64,000 nt of DNA from assembly GCF_002251795.1 (NCBI RefSeq), contig NZ_NOXU01000024.1:186001-250000 (forward strand). The letters are read 5' to 3'. This stretch comes from Niveispirillum lacus (GTDB taxonomy: Bacteria; Pseudomonadota; Alphaproteobacteria; Azospirillales; Azospirillaceae). This document shows, in pieces, positions 1 to 9,927 of the stretch. Both the position numbers and the translations under genes were made by a program. Each line of letters begins with the position of its first letter. Positions within the stretch are counted from its first letter, which is position 1. A model generated the notes under the pieces. The model was not told where the DNA came from. It saw only the letters and a program-made list of their open reading frames with translations, and did no database searches.

Positions 1-598
1 GTGAAGCCTCCACGAGGCTGAAACACATATGCAGGGCTGTATTGCTGCCAGTCTTGGAGATGGAGACCATGTCATGGTCAGCACGGGCGTAGAGGGCCGA
101 GCCTTTGAAGAAGCCCTGGGCAAACCGGGCCATGCGGGCAAACGGACAGGTCGGTAGGGGCTTGTCAACCAGGCTGAGGGCCCATTCATCCAACACCTGG
201 TTCAGGCTGATACAGGCCTGGGCGCGCAGCCAGTTCAGTTTCTGCTGCTGTGACAGGCCAGCGGGCAAGGCGGCGAAGGGACCGGTGCCGGCGAGGCGGG
301 CGGCCTGCATATGGCCCTGCAACCGGTCGCGCAGATCGTGAAACAAGAAAGACAGGAACAGATTGCCCTTCACCCTGTCACGGTTATCCGACGTCAGCGG
401 TGTTCCGTCTTCCAGCAGCGTGTCGATACCCTGGGCATCGCCACCACGCCGGGTGAGCCAATCCAGGATCGCCCCCACGCCCAGGCGGGACAGTCCGGCC
501 CGGACATGGGCCAGCCGGTATTGCTGGGCGAAGCTGCCATCGACTTCCGTTTGGCCGTCACCGGAAGAGAGAAAATGGATATGTGCGCCGCCGTCCAT
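1..598 (-). CDS. Partial hypothetical protein, 3' end beyond window
   Basis: Reading the minus strand from an ATG at 598 gives 199 uninterrupted codons running off the left edge of the window, so the C-terminus is missing. A G-rich ribosome-binding stretch (GGGGGG) lies a few bases upstream of the ATG. The protein begins MDGGAHIHFLSSGD and appears soluble, mostly alpha-helical, with no signal peptide or membrane segment. I do not recognise the family. The reality of the frame rests on its length, lack of stops and ordinary codon use like that of its neighbours. Confidence 0.6.
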   Translation of the reverse strand, partial: MDGGAHIHFLSSGDGQTEVDGSFAQQYRLAHVRAGLSRLGVGAILDWLTRRGGDAQGIDTLLEDGTPLTSDNRDRVKGNLFLSFLFHDLRDRLQGHMQAARLAGTGPFAALPAGLSQQQKLNWLRAQACISLNQVLDEWALSLVDKPLPTCPFARMARFAQGFFKGSALYARADHDMVSISKTGSNTALHMCFSLVEAS

Positions 599-766
599 GG
601 TGGCCCCCCGCTGCTGAACACGGGGGTAGCAAAGCAAGGGGCGGGCCAGAGAAGGTGGTTATAGGCGTTTCAGAGGGTTAGCGGATAGCCGCGCGTTGCA
701 TCCTGCAAGTCCCCTTGCCCTTTGCCAGGAACACGGCGCTTTTTGCCGGGTGGATTCTGCCCTGGC

Positions 767-961
767 TCACGGTCTGTCGGGGATTGGCCGGCCCAAGCGG
801 GCCCAGACGGCCCGACGTTCGTCAGGGGTCATCACGCCCCACCGCATGATCTCCTCCAGCAGCCGTTTGCAGCCCAAGCAAGATTGGCGCTTACGGTCCA
901 GGTCGCAACGACGGATGCAGGGGCTGGGGACATAATCCTGCGGTTCGGATGTTTCCATCAT
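767..961 (-). CDS. DUF1289 family small cysteine-rich protein
   Basis: A 64-residue protein with the hallmark DUF1289 pattern: SPCIRRCDLD near residues 13-22, then CLGCKRLLEEIMRW and a C-terminal ERRAVWARLG segment. Four cysteines (CxxxC and CxxC) suggest a bound metal or iron-sulfur site, as proposed for this family; its biochemical role is not established. Its start overlaps the stop of the upstream FAD-dependent oxidoreductase gene by four bases, so the two are probably translationally coupled. Two adjacent ATGs (961 and 958) are possible starts. Confidence 0.85.
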   Translation of the reverse strand: MMETSEPQDYVPSPCIRRCDLDRKRQSCLGCKRLLEEIMRWGVMTPDERRAVWARLGRPIPDRP

Positions 962-1971
962 CCCACCCCCATGGCGGCAGCCAGCCGGGCACCGCTGACA
1001 AAGGCGGCTTCAGCCCGCGCATCCAGACACCAGTCGCCACAGACCCCGATGCAAAGTGCTGCATCCCACAGGAACCCGTCGGCCAAAGGGAGCGTCGGCA
1101 GAGCATATCGCCAGCGGTGGGCTGCCGAAAAGGCCGGATCACCCGTAATCCCCGTTGCCGCCCGGAAAGCGGACAACAGGGTCGCCCCCACCTGGTCGGC
1201 ATCCTGTTCCAGGTGACGGATGGACCAGTCCGGGGACGCATGGGCCACAAAGGTGGCGCGCTGCCCCCGCCCGGGCTTGGTCCCGTCATGGGCGATCCAG
1301 GACAGGGGCCGGTCATCGCCCCCGGCCCCTGCGACAAAAGCCGCATCCCACGACAGGGATAGGGGCTGATCAAATCCCAGCATCAAGGCCCAGCAGGGCG
1401 CCATTACGGCGGCATCGGCCCGGACAGCCAGGGCGGGTGCCACCGGGCGCAGCAGGTCGGACGCCTGCACCGACGGCATGGCCAACACCAGCCGGGCGAA
1501 CGGCCCCGCGCTGGTCCCGTCCTCCATCTGCAACAACCAGCGCCCCGGCGCCCCGGCGATATGGACGATGCGGGTACTGAAATGCGGACGGGCTGCTTCC
1601 GGCAGAAGGGCAATCAGGCCCTGGATTATGCCGTTCATACCGGGCACGCCGACATAGCGTTCGACCCCGTGCGGCACTGTGCTGCCATCGGGATGCAGGC
1701 GCACGATCCGGCCGTCCCAAGGGGCCGCCTGTCCACTGGCCCGCAGCTTGTCCATCACTGCCTTGAAACCATCATCGCGCACTGTCACGAACTGCCCGCC
1801 ATGGTCGAAACGCCAATCCCCGGAACGGCGTGATGACAGCCGGCCGCCGGGCCCCCGCCCCTTGTCGAACAGGGTTACCGGCAGGCCGAGCGTTGTCAGC
1901 GACAGGGCCGCAGACAGTCCGGCCAAGCCGGCGCCGATGATGGCGGTGGGGTAGGGGGAGCCGTTTGTCAT
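958..1971 (-). CDS. FAD/NAD(P)-binding oxidoreductase, renalase-like
   Basis: About 337 residues starting MTNGSPYPTAIIGAG. A Rossmann dinucleotide motif GAGLAGLSAA lies at residues 13-22, followed by an FDKGRGPGGRLSSRR segment typical of renalase-like and amine-oxidase-like FAD enzymes that hold FAD and may oxidise an amine or reduced nicotinamide. The C-terminus has the usual second FAD contact (LCIGVCGDWCLDARAEAAF, then GARLAAAM). The frame is open 12 codons further upstream, but the ATG at 1971 sits just before the conserved beta strand and is preferred. It is the first gene of a two-gene unit with the DUF1289 protein. The substrate is unknown. Confidence 0.8.
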   Translation of the reverse strand: MTNGSPYPTAIIGAGLAGLSAALSLTTLGLPVTLFDKGRGPGGRLSSRRSGDWRFDHGGQFVTVRDDGFKAVMDKLRASGQAAPWDGRIVRLHPDGSTVPHGVERYVGVPGMNGIIQGLIALLPEAARPHFSTRIVHIAGAPGRWLLQMEDGTSAGPFARLVLAMPSVQASDLLRPVAPALAVRADAAVMAPCWALMLGFDQPLSLSWDAAFVAGAGGDDRPLSWIAHDGTKPGRGQRATFVAHASPDWSIRHLEQDADQVGATLLSAFRAATGITGDPAFSAAHRWRYALPTLPLADGFLWDAALCIGVCGDWCLDARAEAAFVSGARLAAAMGVG

Positions 1972-2134
1972 GGAGATGCCCTGGTTTGCGGTGCCGCCGG
2001 GTGCCAAATGGGCCGTATCGCTGCCCTGTCCAGCCCCCCACCAGCCTGATCCCTGCCAATACTATGCTTGTGCGCCATGACACCAGAAAGCGGTAGTGGT
2101 AGAGTCTGTTTCATGATTTGGCCGCGAGCAGGCG

Positions 2135-3637
2135 ATGGACGGTACGACCGGCGCAGAACGGCCACCACATAGACGGGAACGCCCACGGGCGTCGACACCC
2201 GTCCTGTCCCCCTGGCTGGCCTTGCCACTGGCCCTGGCCGGGGTGGCAGCGCTTGCCGTGGCCCTGGTCCGTCCGGAAGCGGTTCTGCCAGCCGGTATCG
2301 ACCCTTGGCAACCGGCAGCCTTGGCCTGCGCCGGTATCGCGATGCTGCTGCTACTGGCCGTGATCGGACAGGCAATCCGACAGCACCGTGCCGATGCGCT
2401 GCGTGAGCTTGGCGAGTTGCAGGAGATCAATGTCGCTCTGGTTGCCCAGGTGGCACGGCAACAGACGGCCCTGGATCGGCTGGGCCAGTCGGAACGCAAA
2501 TATCGTGAGATCTACGAAACGGCGATGGAGGGCATGTTCACCATCGACGTTACCGGCCGTTTCCTGTCTGCCAATCCGGCCCTGCTAACCATGTTGCGCT
2601 ATGGCAGCCTGGAACAGTTACAAGCCGAGGTCGCAGACGCCACCGTCAGCTTCTATGCCGACCAGGACAATCGCCAAGCCATCACCCAGGCCCTGCTGAC
2701 CCAAGAAGAGGTCGGCAGCGTACCTGTCGAGTTACGTCGGCGGGATGGGGATCGGTTTTGGGTTGCCATTTCCGCCCGCATCATCCGCAATGCAGAAGGA
2801 CGGGCTATTGCCTTCCAAGGCAGCGTGCGTGACATCACCCAATGGCGGCGCGACCGTTTGGCCCTGGAACAGGCGCTGGACGCAGCGGAGATGGCCAACC
2901 GCGCCAAATCCGAATTCCTGGCCAACATGACGCATGAACTCCGGACACCGTTGAATGCCGTCATCGGCTTTTCGGAAATTATCGCAACAGAGGCGATGGG
3001 GCCGATTGCCCAGCCTGCCTATCGTGAATATGCCCACGACATTCATGATAGCGGCCAGATGCTGCTGACCCTGATCAACGACATCCTGGACCTGTCCAAG
3101 ATCCAGGCAGGCAAAAAAGAGTTGCTTGAAAAGCTGGTCGATGTGCCACGCCTGATCCGGTCCAGCCTGCGCCTGGTGGCCGAACGGGCCGACAAGGGCG
3201 GTGTGCTGCTGGAAACCGAGATGGAAGCGGAGCTGCCACCAGTGCGCGCCGACGAGGTGGCGCTGAAGCAGATTTTGAACAACCTGCTGACCAATGCCGT
3301 AAAGTTCACCCCCCAGGGTGGCAAAGTCACCTGTGGTGCCCGTCTGGAACCGGATGGCTCCCTGTCGCTCTATGTCCGGGATACAGGGATCGGTATTAGG
3401 GAAGAGGATCTGGTGACGGCGATGGAACCGTTCCGCCAGGTCGAAGGCGGCCACGCGCGCAGTGCCGGTGGGGTCGGCCTGGGGTTACCGCTGGTCCTGG
3501 CACTGGCCCGGCTGCATGATGGCGACGCGCGGCTGGAAAGCCGTTTGGATCACGGCACAGTGGCGACCGTAACGCTGCCACCGACACGGGTGCAGTCCAT
3601 GCCCATGGCATTCTTGCGCACAGTTGCCGGCGGGTAA
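2135..3637 (+). CDS. PAS-domain sensor histidine kinase
   Basis: A 500-residue membrane kinase. Two hydrophobic segments (about residues 27-46 and 61-80) anchor it, followed by a short coiled coil (about 84-118) and a PAS domain (about 121-238). The HisKA box is NMTHELRTPLNAVIGFSE with the phospho-accepting His at 267. The HATPase core shows the N box (LNNLLTNAVKFTPQGG, about 381-396), G1 (DTGIGI, 416) and G2 (GGVGLGLP, 445). The kinase should therefore be active. No receiver domain is fused and no response regulator lies beside it, so it is an orphan whose partner is elsewhere. The periplasmic loop is very short, so the signal is probably sensed by the PAS domain in the cytoplasm. Confidence 0.9.
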   Translation: MDGTTGAERPPHRRERPRASTPVLSPWLALPLALAGVAALAVALVRPEAVLPAGIDPWQPAALACAGIAMLLLLAVIGQAIRQHRADALRELGELQEINVALVAQVARQQTALDRLGQSERKYREIYETAMEGMFTIDVTGRFLSANPALLTMLRYGSLEQLQAEVADATVSFYADQDNRQAITQALLTQEEVGSVPVELRRRDGDRFWVAISARIIRNAEGRAIAFQGSVRDITQWRRDRLALEQALDAAEMANRAKSEFLANMTHELRTPLNAVIGFSEIIATEAMGPIAQPAYREYAHDIHDSGQMLLTLINDILDLSKIQAGKKELLEKLVDVPRLIRSSLRLVAERADKGGVLLETEMEAELPPVRADEVALKQILNNLLTNAVKFTPQGGKVTCGARLEPDGSLSLYVRDTGIGIREEDLVTAMEPFRQVEGGHARSAGGVGLGLPLVLALARLHDGDARLESRLDHGTVATVTLPPTRVQSMPMAFLRTVAGG

Positions 3638-3689
3638 CCACCCCACAACCGGCAGAAGCGCCCTCGCACGGCTGTAGCGGGGCCGCACC

Positions 3690-3911
3690 CTATTCGCCGC
3701 GTAGTAAGCGTCTTATCGCTTCAGCGAGAAGTTGATAGGGATCTTCACCCCTGGCCTTCGCGGCGCGCTGTACCTGTTCCTTGAAACCGTGGTCAACAGC
3801 CTGACGCCGCATGCGCTCGATCTCCCCCTGCCGAATACGCCCGTCCAGTTCACCGGCCTGCGGCGCGGTCGTCGTGACGGCGGGCGGCTTTTGGGGGGGA
3901 CGGCGGGCCAT
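3690..3911 (-). CDS. Small hypothetical protein
   Basis: A 73-residue basic, helical protein. A flexible Pro/Thr-rich N-terminus is followed by a charged helix-rich C-terminus (EIERMRRQAVDHGFKEQ, then DPYQLLAEAIRRLLRGE). It begins only 11 bases after the stop of the DUF2807 protein gene on the same strand and is probably cotranscribed with it. I recognise no family. The short length and overlapping frames on the other strand make it less certain than its neighbours, but the spacing and amino-acid composition favour a real gene. Confidence 0.55.
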   Translation of the reverse strand: MARRPPQKPPAVTTTAPQAGELDGRIRQGEIERMRRQAVDHGFKEQVQRAAKARGEDPYQLLAEAIRRLLRGE

Positions 3912-3922
3912 CGCCCTAGGCC

Positions 3923-5230
3923 TCAGTCACCGACATAGGTTTTGCCAGTACCGGTGTTACGGATGTTGGCCATACCCTGATGCCGGGCGATATGGACATT
4001 GCCGGCACCAGAGGCCAGGACGGTCGGGTTGATGGCCGTCCCGTTGAATTCCAGGCTGCCGGCGCCGGTAACCTGGGCTTCCAGTTCCCCTTCACCCTCG
4101 CCGATGCTGATACGGCCAGCGCCGGGGAAGTCGACACGGATAGGACCATTGACCCGGCCGATATCCATTTCGGCATGACCAGGAATGGATACGGCCAAGC
4201 TGTCATTGACCCGACCCACGGAGACAGTGGCATGGCCGCTGACCTCCAGCTTGGCCGTTTCTGCCCGCTCGACAGACAATTCACCCGCCCCTTGCACCCT
4301 GAAGTTCAGCGGCCCATCGACCCGTTCAACCGACACCGTGCCGGACTCCAGGATATCGACCGACAATGCCCCCACCCGTTCGGCAGACACATCGCCGCGC
4401 AGCAGTTGCACCGAAAGCTTGGCACCGGAACGGCCACCGATGGAGAGGTCACCGGCCAGACCCGCCACTGTCAGGTCGGTGTCGGACGGCAAGGTCATGC
4501 GGATGCTGGCATGGCCAGTCTGGGGATCATTGCGACCGCGCAGCGTCAGCACACCATCCGTTACATCCAGGTCCAGGCCGTTGGCGCCATTGTCAATCTC
4601 CACCTTGACCTTGTCGGCCCGGCTTGACCGTTCGATGCTGATATCACCGCCAATATTGACCAGTTGCACCCCCTTAGGCGCATCGAAGGACTGCATGACA
4701 CTGCCTTCCGCCATGCCCACCTGATCCTGGGCGCCCTTGGCTGCCCCGGCAGCGGCGGCCACGCCCATTTCCGCAAGGCGCAGCGCGCCTTCGGCAATGG
4801 CAGGGGCATCGGCCCCTTGGCGCTGCAATTCCTCGCGCGCCGCCGCCAGTTCACGCTGCGCCTCGGCCAGACCAACCTGTGCCTCCCGCAGTGCCTCCAT
4901 CCGGGTTGCATCGACCTCGACGCCACGCATGGCATCGCGCACAGCGCGTTCCACCATCTGCGGGTTCACATCGGGATTCACCCGCATATCCGGGGCTTCG
5001 GGCGGCTCAGGGGGCGCCGGCGGTTCGCGGATGTCGAAATGCGACCCATGGCGTTCCTGAGGGCCGTCACTATCGCCGACCGCCAGTCCCCAGCCGACAA
5101 TGCCGAGGGCCAAGAGGATGGCGGCAATCCCGCCCGCTGGAACCCCCGGCGTCAGGCGCGGCCGGTTCGACAGGCTTGCAGGCAGGGGGTTGGAGAGGGC
5201 GCCATCCATGGGTCGGTTCCTGTACTTCAT
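3923..5230 (-). CDS. Membrane-anchored DUF2807 (head GIN domain) protein
   Basis: A 435-residue protein. A single transmembrane segment (about residues 33-51) is followed by a Pro/Glu-rich linker (PPAPPEPPEAP), a helical Ala/Glu/Arg stretch (about 110-180, coiled-coil-like) and a long C-terminal beta-rich repeat (about 195-430). The repeat has recurring strands such as ISIERSS, VSAERVGALSVD, VSVERVDGPL and LSVERAETAKLEV. This repeated-strand pattern is that of the DUF2807 putative adhesin domain. Its function is not established; a cell-envelope or stress role is possible. An internal ATG eight codons in (MDGALSN) is an alternative start. Confidence 0.75.
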   Translation of the reverse strand: MKYRNRPMDGALSNPLPASLSNRPRLTPGVPAGGIAAILLALGIVGWGLAVGDSDGPQERHGSHFDIREPPAPPEPPEAPDMRVNPDVNPQMVERAVRDAMRGVEVDATRMEALREAQVGLAEAQRELAAAREELQRQGADAPAIAEGALRLAEMGVAAAAGAAKGAQDQVGMAEGSVMQSFDAPKGVQLVNIGGDISIERSSRADKVKVEIDNGANGLDLDVTDGVLTLRGRNDPQTGHASIRMTLPSDTDLTVAGLAGDLSIGGRSGAKLSVQLLRGDVSAERVGALSVDILESGTVSVERVDGPLNFRVQGAGELSVERAETAKLEVSGHATVSVGRVNDSLAVSIPGHAEMDIGRVNGPIRVDFPGAGRISIGEGEGELEAQVTGAGSLEFNGTAINPTVLASGAGNVHIARHQGMANIRNTGTGKTYVGD

Positions 5231-5349
5231 CGGTTCCGTGATCTCGCCTTGGATAATGCGGCTACACTACCCACCTGTCCGCCGCATTTGCAGGAGGGTT
5301 ACAAAAATCAATCGCCATTAACCGATGATAGCGTGCCTGTTACCAAGGC

Positions 5350-6174
5350 TTAACTTTTCATACGCCAGCCCGACGCGTAAAGCCGTGCGGCCAGGGCATA
5401 TAAAAGCACGACGGAAAGCCCAAGGAACAAGGCAGAACCCCAGGGCATGGGCCCGCCCAGCATGCCGTGACGAAAGCCTTCCATCGCATGGTAAAGCGGG
5501 TTCAGCCGGACAATGGCCGCCACCGTCGCCGGCATCGTCTCCACCGGTGCGAACAGGCCTGACAGGAAGGAGAGTGGGGTGAACAGGAAGGTGAAATAAG
5601 CGGAGATATGGTCCCATTTGGTGCTGGCCATACCGCAGAGCAGACCGCACAGGGCCATGAACAGCGATCCGGTCAGCGCAAAGCCCAGCGCCGACAGCGG
5701 GTTGGCCACCGGCAGCGGCCAGAAGAACAGCGACGCGATCCAGACGACAAGGCCACTACCCATGCCGGCCACAACACCAGCCAGAAGATAGGCCGGCACC
5801 GCCTCGCGCGCGCCGATGGGGGCCATCAGCTCATCAATGATATGGCCCTCGATCTTGCTGTAGAGCAGCATGAAGCCGCCATTCTCCGCCGAGCGCAGCA
5901 GGATCGACAGCATGATCAGACCCGGCACCAGATAAGTCAGCACCGCATCACCTTCCGGCGTGCCCCGCTGTGGACCCAAGCCGAACAGAAAACAGACAAA
6001 ATAGATGGCCGCCATCAGGGCGGGGGCAATCAGGAAGGCTGCGGCCATCTTCACCATGCGCCGCAGCTCGCGCCGGCACAGCGTCAGGAACGCCACCCAG
6101 TGGAAACCGGGCACCTGACGGCTGATCAAGGGATTGAAGGCGCCAGCAGGGCTACGCGTCTGTTCCATGCTCAT
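5350..6174 (-). CDS. ABC-2 type transporter permease (second of pair)
   Basis: About 275 residues with six hydrophobic segments and the ABC-2 permease C-terminal signature (LNPLYHAMEGFRHGMLG). It belongs to the family exporting drugs, polysaccharide or lipids. The upstream in-frame extension is hydrophilic and not conserved in character, so the ATG at 6174 (or 6168) is preferred. It lies downstream of a clear homologue at 6248-7051 with the same topology and a similar C-terminus. Neither is accompanied by an ATP-binding subunit, which must be supplied from elsewhere. The two may form a heterodimeric membrane channel. Confidence 0.85.
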   Translation of the reverse strand: MSMEQTRSPAGAFNPLISRQVPGFHWVAFLTLCRRELRRMVKMAAAFLIAPALMAAIYFVCFLFGLGPQRGTPEGDAVLTYLVPGLIMLSILLRSAENGGFMLLYSKIEGHIIDELMAPIGAREAVPAYLLAGVVAGMGSGLVVWIASLFFWPLPVANPLSALGFALTGSLFMALCGLLCGMASTKWDHISAYFTFLFTPLSFLSGLFAPVETMPATVAAIVRLNPLYHAMEGFRHGMLGGPMPWGSALFLGLSVVLLYALAARLYASGWRMKS

Positions 6175-6247
6175 TGCCTGCACTCCCGCAGATCGCTGCG
6201 TGTCCGGGCCACCGTGACCCCGACAGCGTCGATTGACGCCCAATCAT

Positions 6248-7051
6248 TCAAGCCTTTAGCTTGTAACCTTTGGCAATCATACGCCAAGCGATGATGCCCA
6301 GAATCAGGTTGGTGGCCAGCATCACAATGATGCCGGTAACCAAGGTGCCGTCCGTCTGGCCGATAAAACCGTACCGAAACCCGTCAATAAAATAGAAGAA
6401 CGGGTTCAGGTGAGCGATGAAGCGGAAGGTGGGCGGGACACTTTCGATCGAATAGAACGTACCTGAGAGAAACGACAGCGGAGTCACAATAAAATTCGTG
6501 ACCACGGCCATATGGTCGAACTTGTCGGCCCAAATGCCGCCGATCAGGCCCAGCAGCGCCAGAAGCGAGGCCGCCGCCACCCCGTGGAACAAAATGAAAC
6601 CGACGGAATGCACTTGTAACGGGATGAACAAAGCGATGGCCAGTGCCGTCACCAACCCGACCAGAGCCCCGCGTACCACCCCGCCGATCACATAGGCGCT
6701 GGTGAGTTCCAGCGGCGAAATGGGTGGCATCAGCACGTCAACGATATTGCCCTGCACCTTTGCGACCAGGACGGACGAAGAGGAATTGGCAAAGGCGTTC
6801 TGCGCGATGGCCATCATGATCAGGCCGGGTGCCAGGAACAGGAGGAAGGGCACATCCCCCACCATCCGCACCACCCCACCCAACGCCAAGGCAAAGACGG
6901 CGTAGAATAGCAGGGTCGTGACCACGGGTGCGGCGATGGTCTGGACCCAGACCTTCAGGAATCGGTGAACTTCCTTGCGAATCAGGGTGGCAAGCCCGAT
7001 CCAGTTGACGGCGCCAACGGCGCGGGGCATGGGGAGAATGGGTTGTGACAT
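6248..7051 (-). CDS. ABC-2 type transporter permease (first of pair)
   Basis: About 267 residues starting MSQPILPMPRAVG. It has an N-terminal cytoplasmic helix (LIRKEVHRFLKVW), six membrane segments and the family C-terminal motif (LNPFFYFIDGFRYGFIGQ). The longer open frame upstream overlaps the divergent recX gene and has no membrane-protein character, so the ATG at 7051 is chosen. It is followed after about 73 bases by a second permease of the same family. Typical relatives are encoded next to an ABC ATPase, but none is present on either side here. The substrate cannot be told from sequence. Confidence 0.85.
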   Translation of the reverse strand: MSQPILPMPRAVGAVNWIGLATLIRKEVHRFLKVWVQTIAAPVVTTLLFYAVFALALGGVVRMVGDVPFLLFLAPGLIMMAIAQNAFANSSSSVLVAKVQGNIVDVLMPPISPLELTSAYVIGGVVRGALVGLVTALAIALFIPLQVHSVGFILFHGVAAASLLALLGLIGGIWADKFDHMAVVTNFIVTPLSFLSGTFYSIESVPPTFRFIAHLNPFFYFIDGFRYGFIGQTDGTLVTGIIVMLATNLILGIIAWRMIAKGYKLKA

Positions 7052-7151
7052 GGGTGTTCTTGGACCTGTCCGGGGCAGCGGCATTTTGGCACCCGACACT
7101 ATACGGGCATAAGGTGATGGGCAATGATCGCGCACGCACAAGGGGTTGGCA

Positions 7152-7730
7152 GTGACGGATGACACGGGGCCCGCGCGCGCGGCACGCACGGTCAAGCGGG
7201 TTACGCCTGCCTATCTGGACCGGGCCGCCCTGCATTATCTGGAACGGTTTGCCAGTTCGTCGGCCAATCTTCGCCGGTTGCTTCTGCGCCGGGTCGATGC
7301 CAGCGCCAAAGCCCATGGCACTGATCCACAGGAAGGGCGCGATTGGGTGGAAGCACTGATTGCGCGCTATATCCGCGCTGGCCTGCTCAATGACGGGCTT
7401 TATGCGGAAATGAAAGCATCGGGCCTGCAACGGCGCGGTGGATCAACCCGCGTCATTCGCCAGAAACTGATGGCGAAGGGCCTGAACGGCGACCAGGTAG
7501 ACAAGGCCCTGTCCAGCCTGGAAGGGGCCGAGGAGGGACAGGCGGAATGGAACGCAGCCCTAGCCTATGCCCGCCGTCGCCGACTGGGCGGTTTCCGGCC
7601 TGACAGGGGCCTGTCAGCCGAGGAGGCGCGGGTACGCCGGGACAAGGATATTGCAGCGATGGCGCGGGCCGGGTTCGACCTGGAAACGGCCCGGCGCATC
7701 ATCGATATGGAGGGGACGGAGGGAGAATAA
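7152..7730 (+). CDS. recX: RecX family regulatory protein
   Basis: About 192 residues with the three-helix RecX repeats: an N-terminal repeat (ALHYLERFASSSANLRRLL), a middle repeat ending in GLLNDGLYAEM and RGGSTRVIRQKLMAKG, and a C-terminal FRPDRGLSAEEARVRRD segment. RecX binds RecA filaments and limits recombination and SOS induction. A GTG at 7152 has AAGGGG at 7140-7145 as ribosome-binding site; a TTG at 7146 is the alternative. No recA is adjacent, so the gene stands alone. It is divergent from the ABC-2 permease pair. Confidence 0.85.
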   Translation: MTDDTGPARAARTVKRVTPAYLDRAALHYLERFASSSANLRRLLLRRVDASAKAHGTDPQEGRDWVEALIARYIRAGLLNDGLYAEMKASGLQRRGGSTRVIRQKLMAKGLNGDQVDKALSSLEGAEEGQAEWNAALAYARRRRLGGFRPDRGLSAEEARVRRDKDIAAMARAGFDLETARRIIDMEGTEGE

Positions 7731-7765
7731 CATCCCCCCGCGCACCTCGTTAGGGAACCGGGAGC

Positions 7766-8086
7766 CTATTCGCTCTGGATCTGTTGACGGGCCGTTTCCA
7801 GCAGGCCGTCAAGTTCCTTTTCGATCCGGTGTTCGGACACGTCCACGCCCTTGGCCTGGAAATCGGACAGGATGCGGCGGACGATGTCCTTGTGGCCAGG
7901 CTCCTCAAAATCGACGGAGACAATCTGCTTGGCATAGGCGGCCGCATCGTCGCCGCTCAGGCCCAAGAGGTCCGCAGCCCACAGCCCGGCCAGCTTGGCG
8001 CGGCGGGCGTAGATGCGGAACAGCAGTTCCTGGTCATGCTTGAACTTGTTTTCGAATGCCTGTTCGCGTTCGTCGAACGTCGTCAT
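7766..8086 (-). CDS. F1Fo-ATPase inhibitor subunit zeta (DUF1476)
   Basis: A 106-residue protein beginning MTTFDEREQAFENKFKHDQE, the near-invariant opening of the DUF1476 family, continuing with RAKLAGLWAADLLGL. In Paracoccus this family is the zeta subunit, whose N-terminal helix inserts in F1 and blocks ATP hydrolysis by the ATP synthase, acting like mitochondrial IF1. Length and composition fit a full-length protein. It is convergent with recX and divergent from the NRDE gene. In many alphaproteobacteria the gene sits near purC, as here. Confidence 0.9.
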   Translation of the reverse strand: MTTFDEREQAFENKFKHDQELLFRIYARRAKLAGLWAADLLGLSGDDAAAYAKQIVSVDFEEPGHKDIVRRILSDFQAKGVDVSEHRIEKELDGLLETARQQIQSE

Positions 8087-8227
8087 TTCTCATCCTCTGC
8101 AGGCGGGTCGAACCGATATGCCTTGGTCCTTATATACGGCAGATGTGACATAAGCCACCTCACTGACGTCCCGGTCTCATCCTTTAGGATGGGGAGCCTT
8201 TATCGCTTTTTGAAGGTCAAATCCACA

Positions 8228-8980
8228 ATGTGTACCGTCGTGATCCTGCGCCGACCCGGCCATGACTGGCCCTTGCTGCTGGCGGGTAACCGGGACGAAA
8301 TGAAGGGCCGACCCTGGAAGCCGCCAGCCCGGCATTGGCCCGACCGGCCGGAAGTAGTCGCCGGCCTGGACGAGACGGCGGGCGGGTCCTGGCTGGGTCT
8401 GAACGACCATGGCGTCGTCGCGACCGTCCTGAACCGCGAGGGCACGCTGGGCCCGATGCGAGGCAAACGGTCGCGGGGCGAACTGGTGCTGGAGGCGCTG
8501 GACCATGCCGATGCTGCCAGCGCGATGGAGATGCTGCGCCATCTGGATGGCCGTGCCTACCGGCCCTTCAATCTTGTTGTGGCCGATAACCGTGACGCCT
8601 TCTGGCTATCATTACCGGCGGAGGGGGCCAGGGTGCAGGCCACCCCCATCCAAGAGGGTCTGTCGATGCTGACCGCATCCGACCTGAATGACCTGCACCA
8701 TCCCCGCATCCGCTTCTTTCGTCCGCTGTTCGAGAATAGTCCGCTTCCCGATCCGACGGCAGGCCATTGGGGCGGTTGGCCGGACCTGATGGGTTGCCGT
8801 ATCTGGGATGGCGATGCCGGCCCGCGCGGGGCCATGTGCATCGTGACGCCCAGCGGTTTTGAAACCGGCAGTTCAGCCCTGGTGGCACTCCCCTCGATTG
8901 ACCGGCTGGGGACCCGGCCGCAGTTCCTGTTTGCAGCAGGGCGGCCGGACCAGACAGGTTTTGAACCGGTCGCCCTCTGA
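8228..8980 (+). CDS. NRDE family protein (TANGO2 homologue)
   Basis: A 250-residue protein beginning MCTVVILRRPG with Cys as second residue, then the signature AGNRDEMKGRPWKPP, as in NRDE/TANGO2 proteins. The family may have N-terminal-nucleophile-hydrolase-like Cys2 processing, but its activity is unsettled (TANGO2 homologues are linked to lipid and haem handling in eukaryotes). The frame is open far upstream across the DUF1476 gene, but only the ATG at 8228 exposes Cys2. It lies between the zeta inhibitor and purC and seems to be a single-gene unit. Confidence 0.85.
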   Translation: MCTVVILRRPGHDWPLLLAGNRDEMKGRPWKPPARHWPDRPEVVAGLDETAGGSWLGLNDHGVVATVLNREGTLGPMRGKRSRGELVLEALDHADAASAMEMLRHLDGRAYRPFNLVVADNRDAFWLSLPAEGARVQATPIQEGLSMLTASDLNDLHHPRIRFFRPLFENSPLPDPTAGHWGGWPDLMGCRIWDGDAGPRGAMCIVTPSGFETGSSALVALPSIDRLGTRPQFLFAAGRPDQTGFEPVAL

Positions 8981-9128
8981 TCCAAGCCACCCAGCACTGA
9001 CCCGCCCGCATCGCTGGTTTCGTTGTGCCGGGCTGCGTTGCTTGCTATAGGGTGGGATATCGGACCCGATGGTTTTGCCATGCGGGTCCGTATCCCTTTG
9101 GCTGGAACGATTGCTGGACACCAGACCC

Positions 9129-9893
<765 letters not shown>

Positions 9894-9927
9894 GTTTTGA
9901 TCTTCCATTGCTGAAAAGGGTTCTCCC

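Noticed and set aside
7784-8227. N-terminal extension of the NRDE protein across the DUF1476 gene
   Set aside because: NRDE proteins begin with Met-Cys, which only the ATG at 8228 provides; the extension is antisense to the zeta inhibitor.
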